64,000 nucleotides of DNA, taken from positions 5,728,001-5,792,000 of the forward strand of contig NZ_JASTLC010000001.1 in NCBI RefSeq assembly GCF_030499575.1, written 5' to 3'. Source of the DNA: Streptomyces sp. DG2A-72. GTDB taxonomy: Bacteria; Actinomycetota; Actinomycetes; Streptomycetales; Streptomycetaceae. Positions 17,599-26,166 of the stretch are shown one piece after another (within the stretch, counting starts at the first letter, position 1; every line of letters begins with the position of its first letter). Both the position numbers and the translations under genes were made by a program. The notes under the pieces were generated by a model. That model was not told the origin of the DNA, ran no database searches, and saw only the letters and a list, made by a program, of their open reading frames with translations.

Positions 17599-18657
17599 AT
17601 GAAGCTGCACACCGTGTGTCCACCGGCGCCGCGGACCTGGACGGTGGAACTGAGACGCGAGACCGGCGGAATCGTCCTCGTCTGCCGGCAATGTCCCCAG
17701 GACGGCCAGCGGGTCACCGCGGAGTCCGCCCGCTCGGCGGCCCTCGCCCACCTTGCCCGGCACGCCCGCGGTGATCTTCGGGCCACCTACCTGCGCATCT
17801 GCCAGTGCCACGAACGCGGATGCCGCTGGCACCGCCGCCATCGCGGGTGCGCTGGCCCCATCCGGCTGCTCCTAGCCTGCGAACGCGGCGGCCGCATCTG
17901 GCGCCTCGCCGACGCCTGCCGCGCCTGCGCCGCAGCCACCGTCCAGGCAGCCATCGTGCCCGACACCCTGCTTGCCGCACCGCTGCGCCCGCCCTCTGCA
18001 CGACCGCGTCACACACGGCGGCGCAGGGGACCGGGCGAACGCGTCCGCGTGGGCGAGATCCTCAGCTACCTGGCCGCCGCCCTGCCTGCGGACGTCTCGG
18101 CCGGGGCGAGGCTCCTCGCCCTGCAGTGCGCGCTGCGCATGAACGCGTACATGCACGTCGAACTCCCGGCAGGCCTGCTGCGCGGTCTTCGTATCGACGC
18201 CGGGGAAACCTGCTACGAGTTGGAGCGGGCAAGGTGGCTAAACGTGGTGAACGGTCCCGGAGCCGGCGGGGTCGCTGCAAAGCTTCGTGACGCCACGCTG
18301 CTCACCCAGTCACCCGCCCGCCCCGACCGGCGGCGCGCCGCCGACTGGGCATTGCGCACTGCGCGCCCTGCCCGAACGGGGCAGACCGAGCACCGGCTGT
18401 GGCTGCTGGGCGTCTACCTCGCGGCGCACAGCGATCCGTCCTCGAGCGAGGGGCTGAGCGAAGGCGACCGGATCATCCGTGAATGCGGCCTGCATGATCA
18501 GGGGTTCCACAGCGTGCTGACGCGTCTGACGGCGACCGGCACCGTAGAGGAGTGGGGGATCTGCCCGGACTCAGGGGACGTGCGCTGGAGGCTTGCCCTG
18601 GGGCCTCACGGGAGGCGTCTTACGGACCGTGGGTGTGATGCTGGTGAGTTCGCGTGA
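17599..18657 (+). CDS. Streptomyces-type hypothetical protein with Cys-rich N-terminus, divergent from XRE gene
   Basis: 352 residues from ATG 17599. The N-terminal 120 residues contain several Cys/His pairs (V-C-R-Q-C-P, I-C-Q-C-H-E-R-G-C-R-W-H, D-A-C-R-A-C), typical of zinc binding. The C-terminal part is helical, with segments that resemble winged-helix units (G-E-I-L-S-Y-L-A-A-A-L; H-S-V-L-T-R-L-T-A-T-G-T-V-E-E-W). It may bind DNA. No named family is recognised. Control by the upstream operator cluster is likely. XRE-divergent genes of this shape recur in Streptomyces mobile elements, which fits an island-maintenance role, but this is an inference. Confidence 0.6.
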   Translation: MKLHTVCPPAPRTWTVELRRETGGIVLVCRQCPQDGQRVTAESARSAALAHLARHARGDLRATYLRICQCHERGCRWHRRHRGCAGPIRLLLACERGGRIWRLADACRACAAATVQAAIVPDTLLAAPLRPPSARPRHTRRRRGPGERVRVGEILSYLAAALPADVSAGARLLALQCALRMNAYMHVELPAGLLRGLRIDAGETCYELERARWLNVVNGPGAGGVAAKLRDATLLTQSPARPDRRRAADWALRTARPARTGQTEHRLWLLGVYLAAHSDPSSSEGLSEGDRIIRECGLHDQGFHSVLTRLTATGTVEEWGICPDSGDVRWRLALGPHGRRLTDRGCDAGEFA

Positions 18658-18712
18658 ACGTGGAGCTGTGTCCTTCCACCGCATCTCGATCCACCTGATG
18701 AGGGGGCAGCGA

Positions 18713-19381
18713 TCAGTAAGTAATCTTGATGCCGAGGGACTCGCCGTGACGGCGGACGAAGTCTTCGACGAGTTGCGGATTCCGCCGCATGGCAGCCTTC
18801 AATTGATTGGCCTGAAACTTGTCCCGGCTGGTGTTGAGTAGCTCTTTCCAGCCTGGTCGCGGGTTCACGATGCCTTCCACGATGAGGAATTCAACGATGT
18901 CTTCGACGCATGGGCGGAACCTTGTGCCGCCCATGGGAAAGTGCAGCTTAGGTAGGGGGCGTCCCGGGAGGACTTCTTCCCATGTGGTTGAGGATCCGTA
19001 TACCTGGAGGTGTGCGTCGGGGTATCCGTCACCTTTGCGGCGTTCGTAGTCGTAGTGGAAAAGACCCTCCTTGGACTCTTTGTCTTTAAATACGCCTACG
19101 AACGACTGCTGGACCGCAAGGTACTCGCGTTCTTCGTCGAACCGGAGCTGGAAACTGACCTCCATCCACAGGTTCGGGCGCCCGGGCGGTGTGTCCAACT
19201 CAAACCGCTGCGACTTCATCGGATTTTTCTGCACGTTGCTGGCGACTAGAAACGTACGTTCCTGGCGGTGCTGCATAGCCAGTGCCCGGACCTGAACGTG
19301 ACGAGCCACGGTCTGGCTGAGCATGGTGTCCATCTCCACTGCGAACTCGGTCGCCATTGACCGCAGAGCATCAGAGATCAA
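18713..19381 (-). CDS. Second gene of a coupled hypothetical pair (222 aa)
   Basis: Overlaps the end of the small upstream gene by 11 bases (19371-19381). The product has a helical N-terminus with a His-rich stretch (V-A-R-H-V-Q-V-R). A beta-rich middle follows (L-W-M-E-V-S-F-Q-L-R-F; L-A-V-Q-Q-S-F-V-G-V-F), then L-H-F-P-M-G-G-T-R-F-R-P. It ends in a helical C-terminus. Not recognised. The organisation, a short acidic protein followed by an overlapping larger one, is that of many toxin-antitoxin modules. No catalytic motif supports that here. Confidence 0.5.
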   Translation of the reverse strand: MISDALRSMATEFAVEMDTMLSQTVARHVQVRALAMQHRQERTFLVASNVQKNPMKSQRFELDTPPGRPNLWMEVSFQLRFDEEREYLAVQQSFVGVFKDKESKEGLFHYDYERRKGDGYPDAHLQVYGSSTTWEEVLPGRPLPKLHFPMGGTRFRPCVEDIVEFLIVEGIVNPRPGWKELLNTSRDKFQANQLKAAMRRNPQLVEDFVRRHGESLGIKITY

Positions 19382-19580
19382 GAGTGCCCCCGATGAGTGA
19401 CCACAGGGCGTGCGCCTGAGCGGAGGAGAAGTCGCGGTTACGGGCCTGTTCCTTCAGTTCGGCATAGGTGAGGCCGAGCTCTTCGAGAGCTGCCAGGGCG
19501 CCGGCGTGCCACTCGTCGTAAGACAATTCCTCATACCGTGCGTCACCCTGGTCTGTGGGGCGCTCCTCGATCGCTGTCAT
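19371..19580 (-). CDS. First gene of a coupled pair, small acidic protein (69 aa)
   Basis: ATG at 19580 is preceded by GGAGGGGGAAGG, a strong ribosome binding site, which rules out the longer upstream reading. The product is acidic (E-E-R-P-T-D-Q-G-D-A, Y-E-E-L-S-Y-D-E-W) with helices A-L-A-A-L-E-E-L-G-L and Y-A-E-L-K-E-Q-A-R. Antitoxin-like in size and charge, but no DNA-binding motif is visible. Confidence 0.5.
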   Translation of the reverse strand: MTAIEERPTDQGDARYEELSYDEWHAGALAALEELGLTYAELKEQARNRDFSSAQAHALWSLIGGTLDL

Positions 19581-19996
19581 GGTCCTTCCCCCTCCTTCTC
19601 GCGCTCGTACGTGCTGGTCCTTCTTGAACCGTACGGCAGAGCACTGACAGCGACGAGAGCGCGGCCATGAAGTCGCCATACGTGCAGGTCACAGACGCGG
19701 GTAGGTGTCGGTCCCGTGGTGCTGGCCGATCAACGGTGAGTCCCATCGTCTGCGGATTTCGTCGGTTCTGCAGCTGAGTGAGCTCGGGCGCCGTCGCGGC
19801 CGCCCCGATGACCTGACCAACCGGCTCGCGTTATCGGTACGCCGCTGACGGCCGAATCCTGCCGGGGACATCCGCCCCGGCGCCGAGCCGTCACCGAGGC
19901 CCGGTGGAGGCGCGCGCCCTGTCCATCGACGATCTCCGATGGTAGAAGTGGGCAGCGGCGTGTACTTGGGGGAAACGGCGCACCGGGGGGGTAGGA
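19581..19996. other. Divergent intergenic region before the ABC-3C operon
   Basis: 416 bases between the minus-strand pair and the plus-strand ABC-3C operon. Both promoters must lie here. I find no gene, RNA or strong repeat in it. Confidence 0.4.
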
Positions 19997-21112
19997 GTGG
20001 ACGCATTACCGCAGGGCGGTGGCCAGAGGAGCGCGGACGGTGTGTCCGTGTCGCAGTATGTGCCGCCGCCGTCGGTCGTGCCGCACAACCAGTTCGACAC
20101 CCGGACACCCCTGCAGCAGGTCTTCTACTGGACGCCGGAGCAGTGGGAGCAGTTCACCTGCGAGTGGGTTCGCATGCGCAGGGACGAGTTCGGCTACCTC
20201 GGCGTGGAGGTCCTGGGCGGGACCAACGACCGCGGCGCCGACGTCGTCGCCTTCATGAGCGAGCAGCGGTTGAACGGTGCCTGGCACTGCTACCAGTGCA
20301 AGCACTACACCGACGACCTCACGCTCGACGACGCGCTGCCCGAGATGATCAAACCGTTCGCGGCGACGCTGGAGACGAGCCGGACGCTCCCCGCCCGGTA
20401 CATCTTCGTGGCACCTAAGATCCATCCCCGGCTCAAGGACATGGTGCTGACCCCGGCCGCGCTGAAGGACCGGTTTCTCACGTACCTGGACGGGCGGACC
20501 AAGCCGGTCGCCGCGTTGTCCCCACAGACCCGGGCGGCCGTGCGGGCGTTGGCGGAGCGCACGGACTTCTCGATGTTCTGGACCGTGAACCTGGACGAGG
20601 TCTTGGAGGTCTACAGCAAGTCGCCGCTGTTCGCCTCCCGCTTCAACCTGCCGCCCACCGGCAAGCCCCGCAAACTCCTTCCCCCTCCCGAGCCCCAGGT
20701 CAACGAAGCGCGCTACCTCCAGCAGCTCCTGGACGTTTACCAGGAGAGGTTCGGCGAGGACATCGCCACCGTGCAGCACGCCTTCGAGCACCCCGATTCG
20801 GGAGAGCATCTTGGGCGGCAGCGAGTGGCGTTCTTCGATGCGGAGGCCCTACGCATGTATGCACGAGAGAGCATCGCGGGGGACACCTACGAGGAGCTAC
20901 AGGACGACGTGCTGACCAACCTGATCGAGGTGGCCGCCATCGACTACCCCTCAGGGTGGGACCGCCTCCAGCAGGTCCTCAAAGCCTCCGGGCAGATGAC
21001 CCTCACCGGGTCGCCCCTGCTGCACCTGTTCCGCAACAGCCAGCGTCAAGGCATGTGCCACCAACTGGCGAACGTCGACAAGCTGCACTGGTGCAAAGGA
21101 GGTTGCCGATGA
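19997..21112 (+). CDS. ABC-3C system effector: Mrr-like restriction endonuclease domain plus ABC-3C C-terminal domain
   Basis: 371 residues from GTG 19997 (a start at GTG 20042 is possible). Residues about 45-150 form an Mrr/REase-like domain: W-E-Q-F-T-C-E-W helix, G-G-T-N-D-R-G-A-D82-V-V, then W-H-C-Y-Q100-C-K102, which are the D...QxK residues of PD-(D/E)XK enzymes. The remainder (about 210-371) is the helical region that links such effectors to the other two components. The product should be a DNA-cleaving effector held in check by, or activated through, the ATPase. It overlaps the next gene as ATGA. Family assignment rests on the three-gene context described for ABC-3C conflict systems. 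Confidence 0.85.
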   Translation: MDALPQGGGQRSADGVSVSQYVPPPSVVPHNQFDTRTPLQQVFYWTPEQWEQFTCEWVRMRRDEFGYLGVEVLGGTNDRGADVVAFMSEQRLNGAWHCYQCKHYTDDLTLDDALPEMIKPFAATLETSRTLPARYIFVAPKIHPRLKDMVLTPAALKDRFLTYLDGRTKPVAALSPQTRAAVRALAERTDFSMFWTVNLDEVLEVYSKSPLFASRFNLPPTGKPRKLLPPPEPQVNEARYLQQLLDVYQERFGEDIATVQHAFEHPDSGEHLGRQRVAFFDAEALRMYARESIAGDTYEELQDDVLTNLIEVAAIDYPSGWDRLQQVLKASGQMTLTGSPLLHLFRNSQRQGMCHQLANVDKLHWCKGGCR

Positions 21113-21582
21113 ACCCGCTCAACAGTCCGGTCGAAGTGGGGATGCGTACGTTGGTACTGCTGGCCCGCAGCCATCCTCACCCACTGGACCTCTCCTGGCT
21201 GGTGGTCCTGGACCACGCCATGCTGCACAGCAGCCAGTTCGACGGTCCGCCCAGCCTCCATCCCCGCCTGCCCGCCCAGCCGGGCGAGCTCGGCATGAAA
21301 CGGCAGATGATGCAGGAAGGGCTGGAGGTGCTGCTGCGCGCCGGCCTGGCCACGGTCGAGGCGACCGATGACGGGCTCGTCTACCAGGTGACCCCGCGCG
21401 GCTCGGGGTTCGTCGGCATCCTGGAGGCCCCGTACGTCGGCGAACTGCGTCAGCGCGCGCAGTGGGCCGTGGAGCAGTTCGCCTCGACCACGGACGCGGT
21501 GGCGGCCACACGCGACATCACGACCCGCTGGCACAACGAATTCACTGCCGGCATGCAGCACCTGGGGGTCGGCCATGGCTAA
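21109..21582 (+). CDS. ABC-3C system middle component
   Basis: 157 residues from ATG 21109, which sits eight bases after AAAGGAGG and overlaps the effector stop. An in-frame reading further upstream is inside the effector and is rejected. Pattern: short helix-rich protein beginning N-S-P-V-E-V-G-M-R-T-L-V-L-L, then L-D-L-S-W-L-V-V-L-D-H-A and a winged-helix-like middle (V-L-L-R-A-G-L-A-T-V, then Y-Q-V-T-P-R-G). This matches the small middle components that bridge effector and ATPase. It overlaps the ATPase gene by eight bases. Confidence 0.8.
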   Translation: MNPLNSPVEVGMRTLVLLARSHPHPLDLSWLVVLDHAMLHSSQFDGPPSLHPRLPAQPGELGMKRQMMQEGLEVLLRAGLATVEATDDGLVYQVTPRGSGFVGILEAPYVGELRQRAQWAVEQFASTTDAVAATRDITTRWHNEFTAGMQHLGVGHG

Positions 21583-23407
21583 CTTCACCCTGACCCATCT
21601 GACGTACGCCGGTGCGGGCCTGCCGACGGCCAGCGTGGAGTTCGACCCCAAGTTCACGGTGATCTACGGCTCCTCCAACACGGGCAAGACCTTCCTGGTC
21701 GACTCCATCGACTACATGCTCGGCGGTCATGTCCGTCCCTCGATCCCGCGCGCCGAAGGATACGGACAGATCCTGCTCGGCCTGGTGCTTCCCGACGGCA
21801 GGCCTCTCACGCTGGTCCGCAAGCCCGGCGGCAAGAGCATTCATGTACACCAGGACGACCTGAGGGAGCTGTCCCACGCCACCCCCGACGCGATCGTCTC
21901 GGCCCGCAGGATTCGCAGCCGCCGTGACATCTCGCACTACCTGCTCAGCAAACTGGGACTGGACGACACCTACGTTCGCACCAACGAGGGCGGCAACACC
22001 GAACTGCTCAAGCTTGCCGACCTGACCCACCTCAGCGTGGTCACCGACACCCGCATGATCGATCCGAATCCGCCCTCGCAGCGCACCCGCGGCACCGCGG
22101 CCAGGACCACCGCCCGCTCGGTCATGAAACTGATGCTGACCGGAGAGGACGAGCCCCCGGCGACCAAACTCCCCAATGCTGCTCAACGGCGCGTCCAGCG
22201 GGGCAAGATCAACCTCATCGATTCGCTGGCACTGGACCTGCACGCCAAACTCTCCCGCGACCAGACCCCCGACGAGCTGCGAGATCAGCTGGCCCGGTTA
22301 GAGGACAGCCTCAACAACATGGCCCGCTCGCTGGCCGGCGAGTCCGAGCAGCAGGCCCGCGTCGTCGCCGCCCGTGCACACCTGGCCGAGACGGACGCTG
22401 AGCTGGAGGCACGCCTAGGTGAGGTGCTCGACCTGCTGGGGCGATTCGACACCCTGCGTCAGCAGTATGAGACAGACCTCGCTCGTCTGGAGATGGTCAG
22501 CGAGGCGGGCAATCTGCTGGGCTACTTCCAGGTCGGCCGCTGCGTCTTCTGCGGGGCGGACCCCGAACACCAGCAGGCCCAGCACGGCCATCAGGAGACC
22601 ACCCAGCTGCACGAGGCCGTGCTCGTCGAGTCAGCCAAGACGCACTCCCTTCTCGCCGACCTCCGGCTGACCATTCAGGGGCTGGAGGGCCAGCGCGACG
22701 AGCTGGCCGAACGTCGCACGGCCCTGAGCGCGCAGGCGGCCGAGGCCGACCGGGCCCGGGCGCAGATCGAAGCACGACTGGCCCCTCTCCGTGACGGGCT
22801 GCAGGACACTGTCGACGAGCGGCTGCGTGTCGAACGCGACCTGGAACTGCGGGCCCGGCTCGATGAACTGGAAGAGCACCGCTCCCAGCTGGTGGCCCAG
22901 GGCGCCCTGCCGTCCAAGCGGCGGGAATCCCTGATCGCGGGCAGAATCCTGTCGTCGTTCGACGAGCTCTTTCAACGCACCCTGGATTCCTGGCGGATCC
23001 CCGACGTGGAAGGCGCCGGCTACGACCCCTACAGCGGGGACGTCAGTGCTGGCGGAACGGCGCGCGCCGGCCACGGCCGGGGCATGCGCGCTCTGCTGCA
23101 CGCCGCGTTCTCCATCGCCCTGGCCCGCTACTGCCTGGACCGCAGACTCCCGCATCTCGGCTTCCTGGTTCTGGACTCGCCCCTGGTCACGTACAAAGAG
23201 CCGGACTTTGACGCCGACCGCATCCCCCCGAACGTGATCGACCATTTTTACCGCTCGTTCCTGGCCTTCCCCGGCCAGGCCATCGTCGTCGAGAACGCGA
23301 CACCGCCCCCAGACGTCCTCGAGCAGGCACGGATCGTCACCTTCAGCGGCAGCGGAGCCCGCCCCGGCTTTTTTCCCGCGCGTCCCAGCACCGCCAACCG
23401 AGCCTGA
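21575..23407 (+). CDS. ABC-3C system ATPase, SMC/Rad50-like with zinc hook
   Basis: 610 residues. Walker A G32-S-S-N-T-G-K-T39. Coiled-coil arms run at about 235-320 and 335-460 (E-L-E-A-R-L-G-E-V; R-T-A-L-S-A-Q-A-A), flanking a hook C323-V-F-C326. The C-terminal head has G-R-G-M-R-A-L-L-H-A-A-F, then Walker B L-V-L-D534-S-P-L. Ser replaces the usual catalytic Glu after the Walker B Asp, a known variant in the Rad50/SbcC-like ATPases of defence systems. It presumably senses DNA ends or other phage structures and licenses the effector. Last gene of the operon. A hairpin follows at 23,579. Confidence 0.87.
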   Translation: MANFTLTHLTYAGAGLPTASVEFDPKFTVIYGSSNTGKTFLVDSIDYMLGGHVRPSIPRAEGYGQILLGLVLPDGRPLTLVRKPGGKSIHVHQDDLRELSHATPDAIVSARRIRSRRDISHYLLSKLGLDDTYVRTNEGGNTELLKLADLTHLSVVTDTRMIDPNPPSQRTRGTAARTTARSVMKLMLTGEDEPPATKLPNAAQRRVQRGKINLIDSLALDLHAKLSRDQTPDELRDQLARLEDSLNNMARSLAGESEQQARVVAARAHLAETDAELEARLGEVLDLLGRFDTLRQQYETDLARLEMVSEAGNLLGYFQVGRCVFCGADPEHQQAQHGHQETTQLHEAVLVESAKTHSLLADLRLTIQGLEGQRDELAERRTALSAQAAEADRARAQIEARLAPLRDGLQDTVDERLRVERDLELRARLDELEEHRSQLVAQGALPSKRRESLIAGRILSSFDELFQRTLDSWRIPDVEGAGYDPYSGDVSAGGTARAGHGRGMRALLHAAFSIALARYCLDRRLPHLGFLVLDSPLVTYKEPDFDADRIPPNVIDHFYRSFLAFPGQAIVVENATPPPDVLEQARIVTFSGSGARPGFFPARPSTANRA

Positions 23408-23578
23408 GTCGCACCGAACCCGCAGGGATGAAGCGCCGGATGGCCCGGCATGCCGATACCGTGCTGACCGGCCGGCCACGACGTGGAACTGCGGCGCACT
23501 AGCCTCGTGCTTTCACGGCTGCGACGCTGAACGTCGCCCTAGCCAGCCGTCACACTCAATCTCCGCTGCTCCTCCCGG

Positions 23579-23598
23579 GCGCGCCCCGTGGGGCGCGC
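23579..23598. terminator. Hairpin between convergent ABC-3C and OLD-like genes
   Basis: GCGCGCCCC at 23579-23587 pairs exactly with 23590-23598. It could end transcription from both sides. There is no T-run. The rest of 23408-23632 shows nothing. Confidence 0.4.
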
Positions 23599-23632
23599 AA
23601 CGGCTTTGTCGGAGAGGAGCACACCCGGGAGC

Positions 23633-25444
23633 TCACACAGAAGCGCGCAAACGCTCCAACTTGATGCGGAACTCCTCCACTCCCGGTGGGCGGACCTGCT
23701 GATCCTGGCCAGCGCGGGTCATGAGCGCCTTCTTGAGGAACTGATGCCTTCCGAAGACTTTCGTCTTTCCCTGAAGCGATCTAAGCAGAATCTTCGGGTC
23801 AACGAGATCCAGCCACTCTTCTTCCCAGCGGTCCTGAACCAAGTCTCGTTGCGTGGCCACAACCTCCTCCCATGCGCTTGCGCGGTTTTCATGAACGCGA
23901 GCGGAGGCTCGATTGAGTTCAGGGACGGAGCTGAAATCCGTCCGGCGAGGCTGGGGATGCATGCGGTTGATCTCCGCATGCGCCAGTGTCTCGGCCACCT
24001 CGCCCATGAGTGGGTCGGCCAACTCCCGGAGCAACTCCTCTACTTCACCCTCCAAGATTTTATAGCCAACCGTCGTCAGGAACACGGAAGAGATCAGGGG
24101 AGGGTGAAGAAGCATACTTTCGATCGCCCGGCGCGGCCAGATGTGAAGATTTGAATACTCAGAGGAAAGGCGTTGCGTCTCCTCTTTGGGCATGAGGTCA
24201 CGGTCCCGCAAACAGAGCCACGGCAACCGGTTTAGGCTAGCCGCCAAGGAGCGGTGATGGCCCATGACCTCATGTGAATTACCGGCCTTTACGATTCTGG
24301 CGTGGCTGATTTCGTCGGGAAAGAGTGAGAGGAGGTCATCCTCGTCATACTTTCCTTCGACGACGAGCTGGAAATCCATCAGCATGTCATCTGCGGCGCC
24401 ATGGCCAACCGCTGCTGATACACCATAGGGGGCAGATGGGCGATGAGCTTGGTTACCTTTTCCTGAATCTCGATGAACCTCGATAATGCAGCGCGGAGGG
24501 AGGGCGGCAACGATCTCCCGGGAGTGGGTAACCATCACGGCCTGAGACGATGAGGTGAGGTCACGGAAGGCGTTCAGTAGTGGAACATGAAGCGAGGCGT
24601 GAAGGTGAGCTTCAGGCTCATCAAGTAGTACAATCCCGCCCGTCGTCTTCAGGTAATGGCCAAGGCAGAGAAGCCCCAGAGCCACCCGCTGGCCGCTGGA
24701 TAGCCCCTCTAGCCCATGGTGATGGCCATTGGGCAGCGCCACCGAGATATAGCTGGACCCGGTAGTTCGTTTCGAGGAAGGCCTGAGGAGAATCCGCCCC
24801 GTCACCTTTCTGAATTGCTCGGAAATACCGGCGAATGCGTCTTCACCTCCCGCTCCCTCTCTATTGGCGAGCATCGACTCGTAGTCAAGTGATGCTAGAT
24901 AGCCCTCAGTGTCCACAGCAGGATGGTTCCAGCCGGAGTGAGACTTGACAGTTGCCTGAGGGTTGAACGGGGCGCCAAGGCTGATCCGCGGGCTGTTCTT
25001 GAGCTGGAAAATCTGTGTGGAGTCAATGAGGGTCATCACTGAAAATGGGTGACTTGCTCTGAACTCGGGAGAGAATGCGACCTCTAGTTCTTCGGATCCT
25101 GATATCTGTCGATTCTTGCCCTCGCCAATGATAGCTCTGCGGCTATACTCACCCTTCTTCTCTGCGGGACGCCCGAGTTTATCTCGGCACTCCATGTCGA
25201 GAATCTCGAACTCGCGGTCATTCAGGGTGAACGATGCCTCTACTTCGGCGTGACTCCCGTAGGGGCCGATCACATTCTTACCAAGGCCGGACGCGCGCCC
25301 GACGAATGCCAGGATCTCCAGGATGGACGACTTTCCTGCACCGTTTGACCCGGTCAGCACCGCAATCGGGAGACTGGAGGCGTCGGTGATCGCAAACTCT
25401 CTAACACCCCGGAAGTTGGAAACGGAAAGGCGTGACAAGCGCAC
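23633..25444 (-). CDS. OLD-like AAA ATPase with Toprim/DUF4435-type C-terminus
   Basis: 603 residues. It starts R-L-S-V-S-N-F-R-G as in RecF/OLD ATPases. Walker A G32-S-N-G-A-G-K-S-S. Signature L-S-S-G-Q-R (248-253). Walker B L-L-D275-E-P-E-A-H, followed by switch His307 in V-T-H-S. The C-terminal part has Glu363 in V-V-E-G-K-Y-D and D414-R-D416 in L-R-D-R-D, the metal site of a Toprim-type nuclease (DUF4435-like layout). Stand-alone proteins of this kind act in phage defence. No GajB-like helicase is next to it. The gene is clearly richer in A/T than its surroundings (many AAT, ATA and TTT codons on both sides of the coding sequence), pointing to a recent outside origin. Confidence 0.8.
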   Translation of the reverse strand: MRLSRLSVSNFRGVREFAITDASSLPIAVLTGSNGAGKSSILEILAFVGRASGLGKNVIGPYGSHAEVEASFTLNDREFEILDMECRDKLGRPAEKKGEYSRRAIIGEGKNRQISGSEELEVAFSPEFRASHPFSVMTLIDSTQIFQLKNSPRISLGAPFNPQATVKSHSGWNHPAVDTEGYLASLDYESMLANREGAGGEDAFAGISEQFRKVTGRILLRPSSKRTTGSSYISVALPNGHHHGLEGLSSGQRVALGLLCLGHYLKTTGGIVLLDEPEAHLHASLHVPLLNAFRDLTSSSQAVMVTHSREIVAALPPRCIIEVHRDSGKGNQAHRPSAPYGVSAAVGHGAADDMLMDFQLVVEGKYDEDDLLSLFPDEISHARIVKAGNSHEVMGHHRSLAASLNRLPWLCLRDRDLMPKEETQRLSSEYSNLHIWPRRAIESMLLHPPLISSVFLTTVGYKILEGEVEELLRELADPLMGEVAETLAHAEINRMHPQPRRTDFSSVPELNRASARVHENRASAWEEVVATQRDLVQDRWEEEWLDLVDPKILLRSLQGKTKVFGRHQFLKKALMTRAGQDQQVRPPGVEEFRIKLERLRASV

Positions 25445-25692
25445 GATTTCACCTCTGCGATGCAGGTGCAGGATGTTGACGTCCGTAAAATACAGCGGGC
25501 CACGGGATATGGAAAGTCGTTAATTGATTCAAGCGCTTTTCGCTACAATGCGGGGCTCCCTGGCGCACCCATGGTCAAGAAACGGCAAAGTCTGTGAGAC
25601 ACCTGGGTGTGTGACGGGAGGAGCGCTCGACCGGAGGCGCGGGTGGGCGGATGAGACAGGGCCCCCGCTGAGACTGCTGAACTGTTCCTAAC
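25445..25692. other. Right end of the island
   Basis: AT-rich near 25,480-25,550 (probably the OLD-like gene promoter, read leftwards), then GC-rich up to the junction with tadA at about 25,693 (C-T-A-A-C-A-A-G-G-G as DNA letters). No terminal inverted repeat to the recombinase side can be checked because the left end lies outside the window. Confidence 0.5.
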
Positions 25693-26166
25693 AAGGGCCT
25701 GGTCACTCTCGAGGACCTCGTACGGCAGGCCCTGCGGATGCGGCCCGACCGGCTCGTCGTGGGGGAGGTGCGCGGGCCCGAAGTGGTCCATCTGCTGGCC
25801 GCTTTGAACACCGGGCACGAGGGCGGCTGCGGGACCGTCCACGCCAACGCGGCCGCGGACGTGCCTGCCCGGCTGGAAGCGCTCGGCACGGCGGCCGGGC
25901 TCGACCGGGCCGCCCTGCACAGCCAGTTGGCGGCCGCCCTGGCGGTCGTACTGCATCTCGTGCGCGACCGGGCCGGGCGGCGGCGGATCGCCGAGGTCCA
26001 TGTGCTGGAGCGGGACCCGTCAGGGCTGGTGCGGACGGTGCCGGCGCTGCGGTGGGGCGAGGAGGCCTTTGTGCGGGAGCGGGGGTGGGGGCGGTTGCGG
26101 GAGTTGCTGGGGGTTCCGGCGGACGAATGCGGTGCCGGGGAGCGAAGGAGTGGTTGGGATGGGTGA
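25693..26166 (+). pseudogene. tadA: tadA/cpaF pilus ATPase, 5' end missing (island junction)
   Basis: Only the last 157 codons of a TadA/CpaF-type secretion ATPase are present. They start in mid-gene with G-L-V-T-L-E-D-L-V-R-Q-A-L-R-M and go on to R-P-D-R-L-V-V-G-E-V-R-G, T-G-H-E-G-G and T-V-H-A-N (the Asp-box/Walker B and His-box region). The Walker A half is absent, and the sequence directly before shows no in-frame homologous continuation. Without it the ATPase cannot bind nucleotide, so the pilus system should be inactive unless the other half lies intact beyond the window and is expressed separately. The 3' end overlaps tadB by eight bases, as in an intact locus. Confidence 0.85.

Larger units (their letters stand above)
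1..25692. mobile_element. Left genomic island, left end outside the window
   Basis: Seen: a coupled recombinase module at the left, cargo typical of defence islands, three decayed gene or transposase pieces, and at the right a sharp junction where the reading frame of tadA begins in mid-gene at about 25,693. Inference: this is one element, or a composite, that inserted into tadA through the recombinase module, as Tn554-type elements insert into a specific gene. The left junction and the 5' part of tadA should lie upstream of the window. No tRNA gene or long direct repeat marks the right end. Confidence 0.65.

Noticed and set aside
14109..25444. Gabija system made of the UvrD-like helicase and the OLD-like ATPase
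   Set aside because: The two genes are separated by about 8 kb and five or more other loci, and the helicase belongs to another operon.
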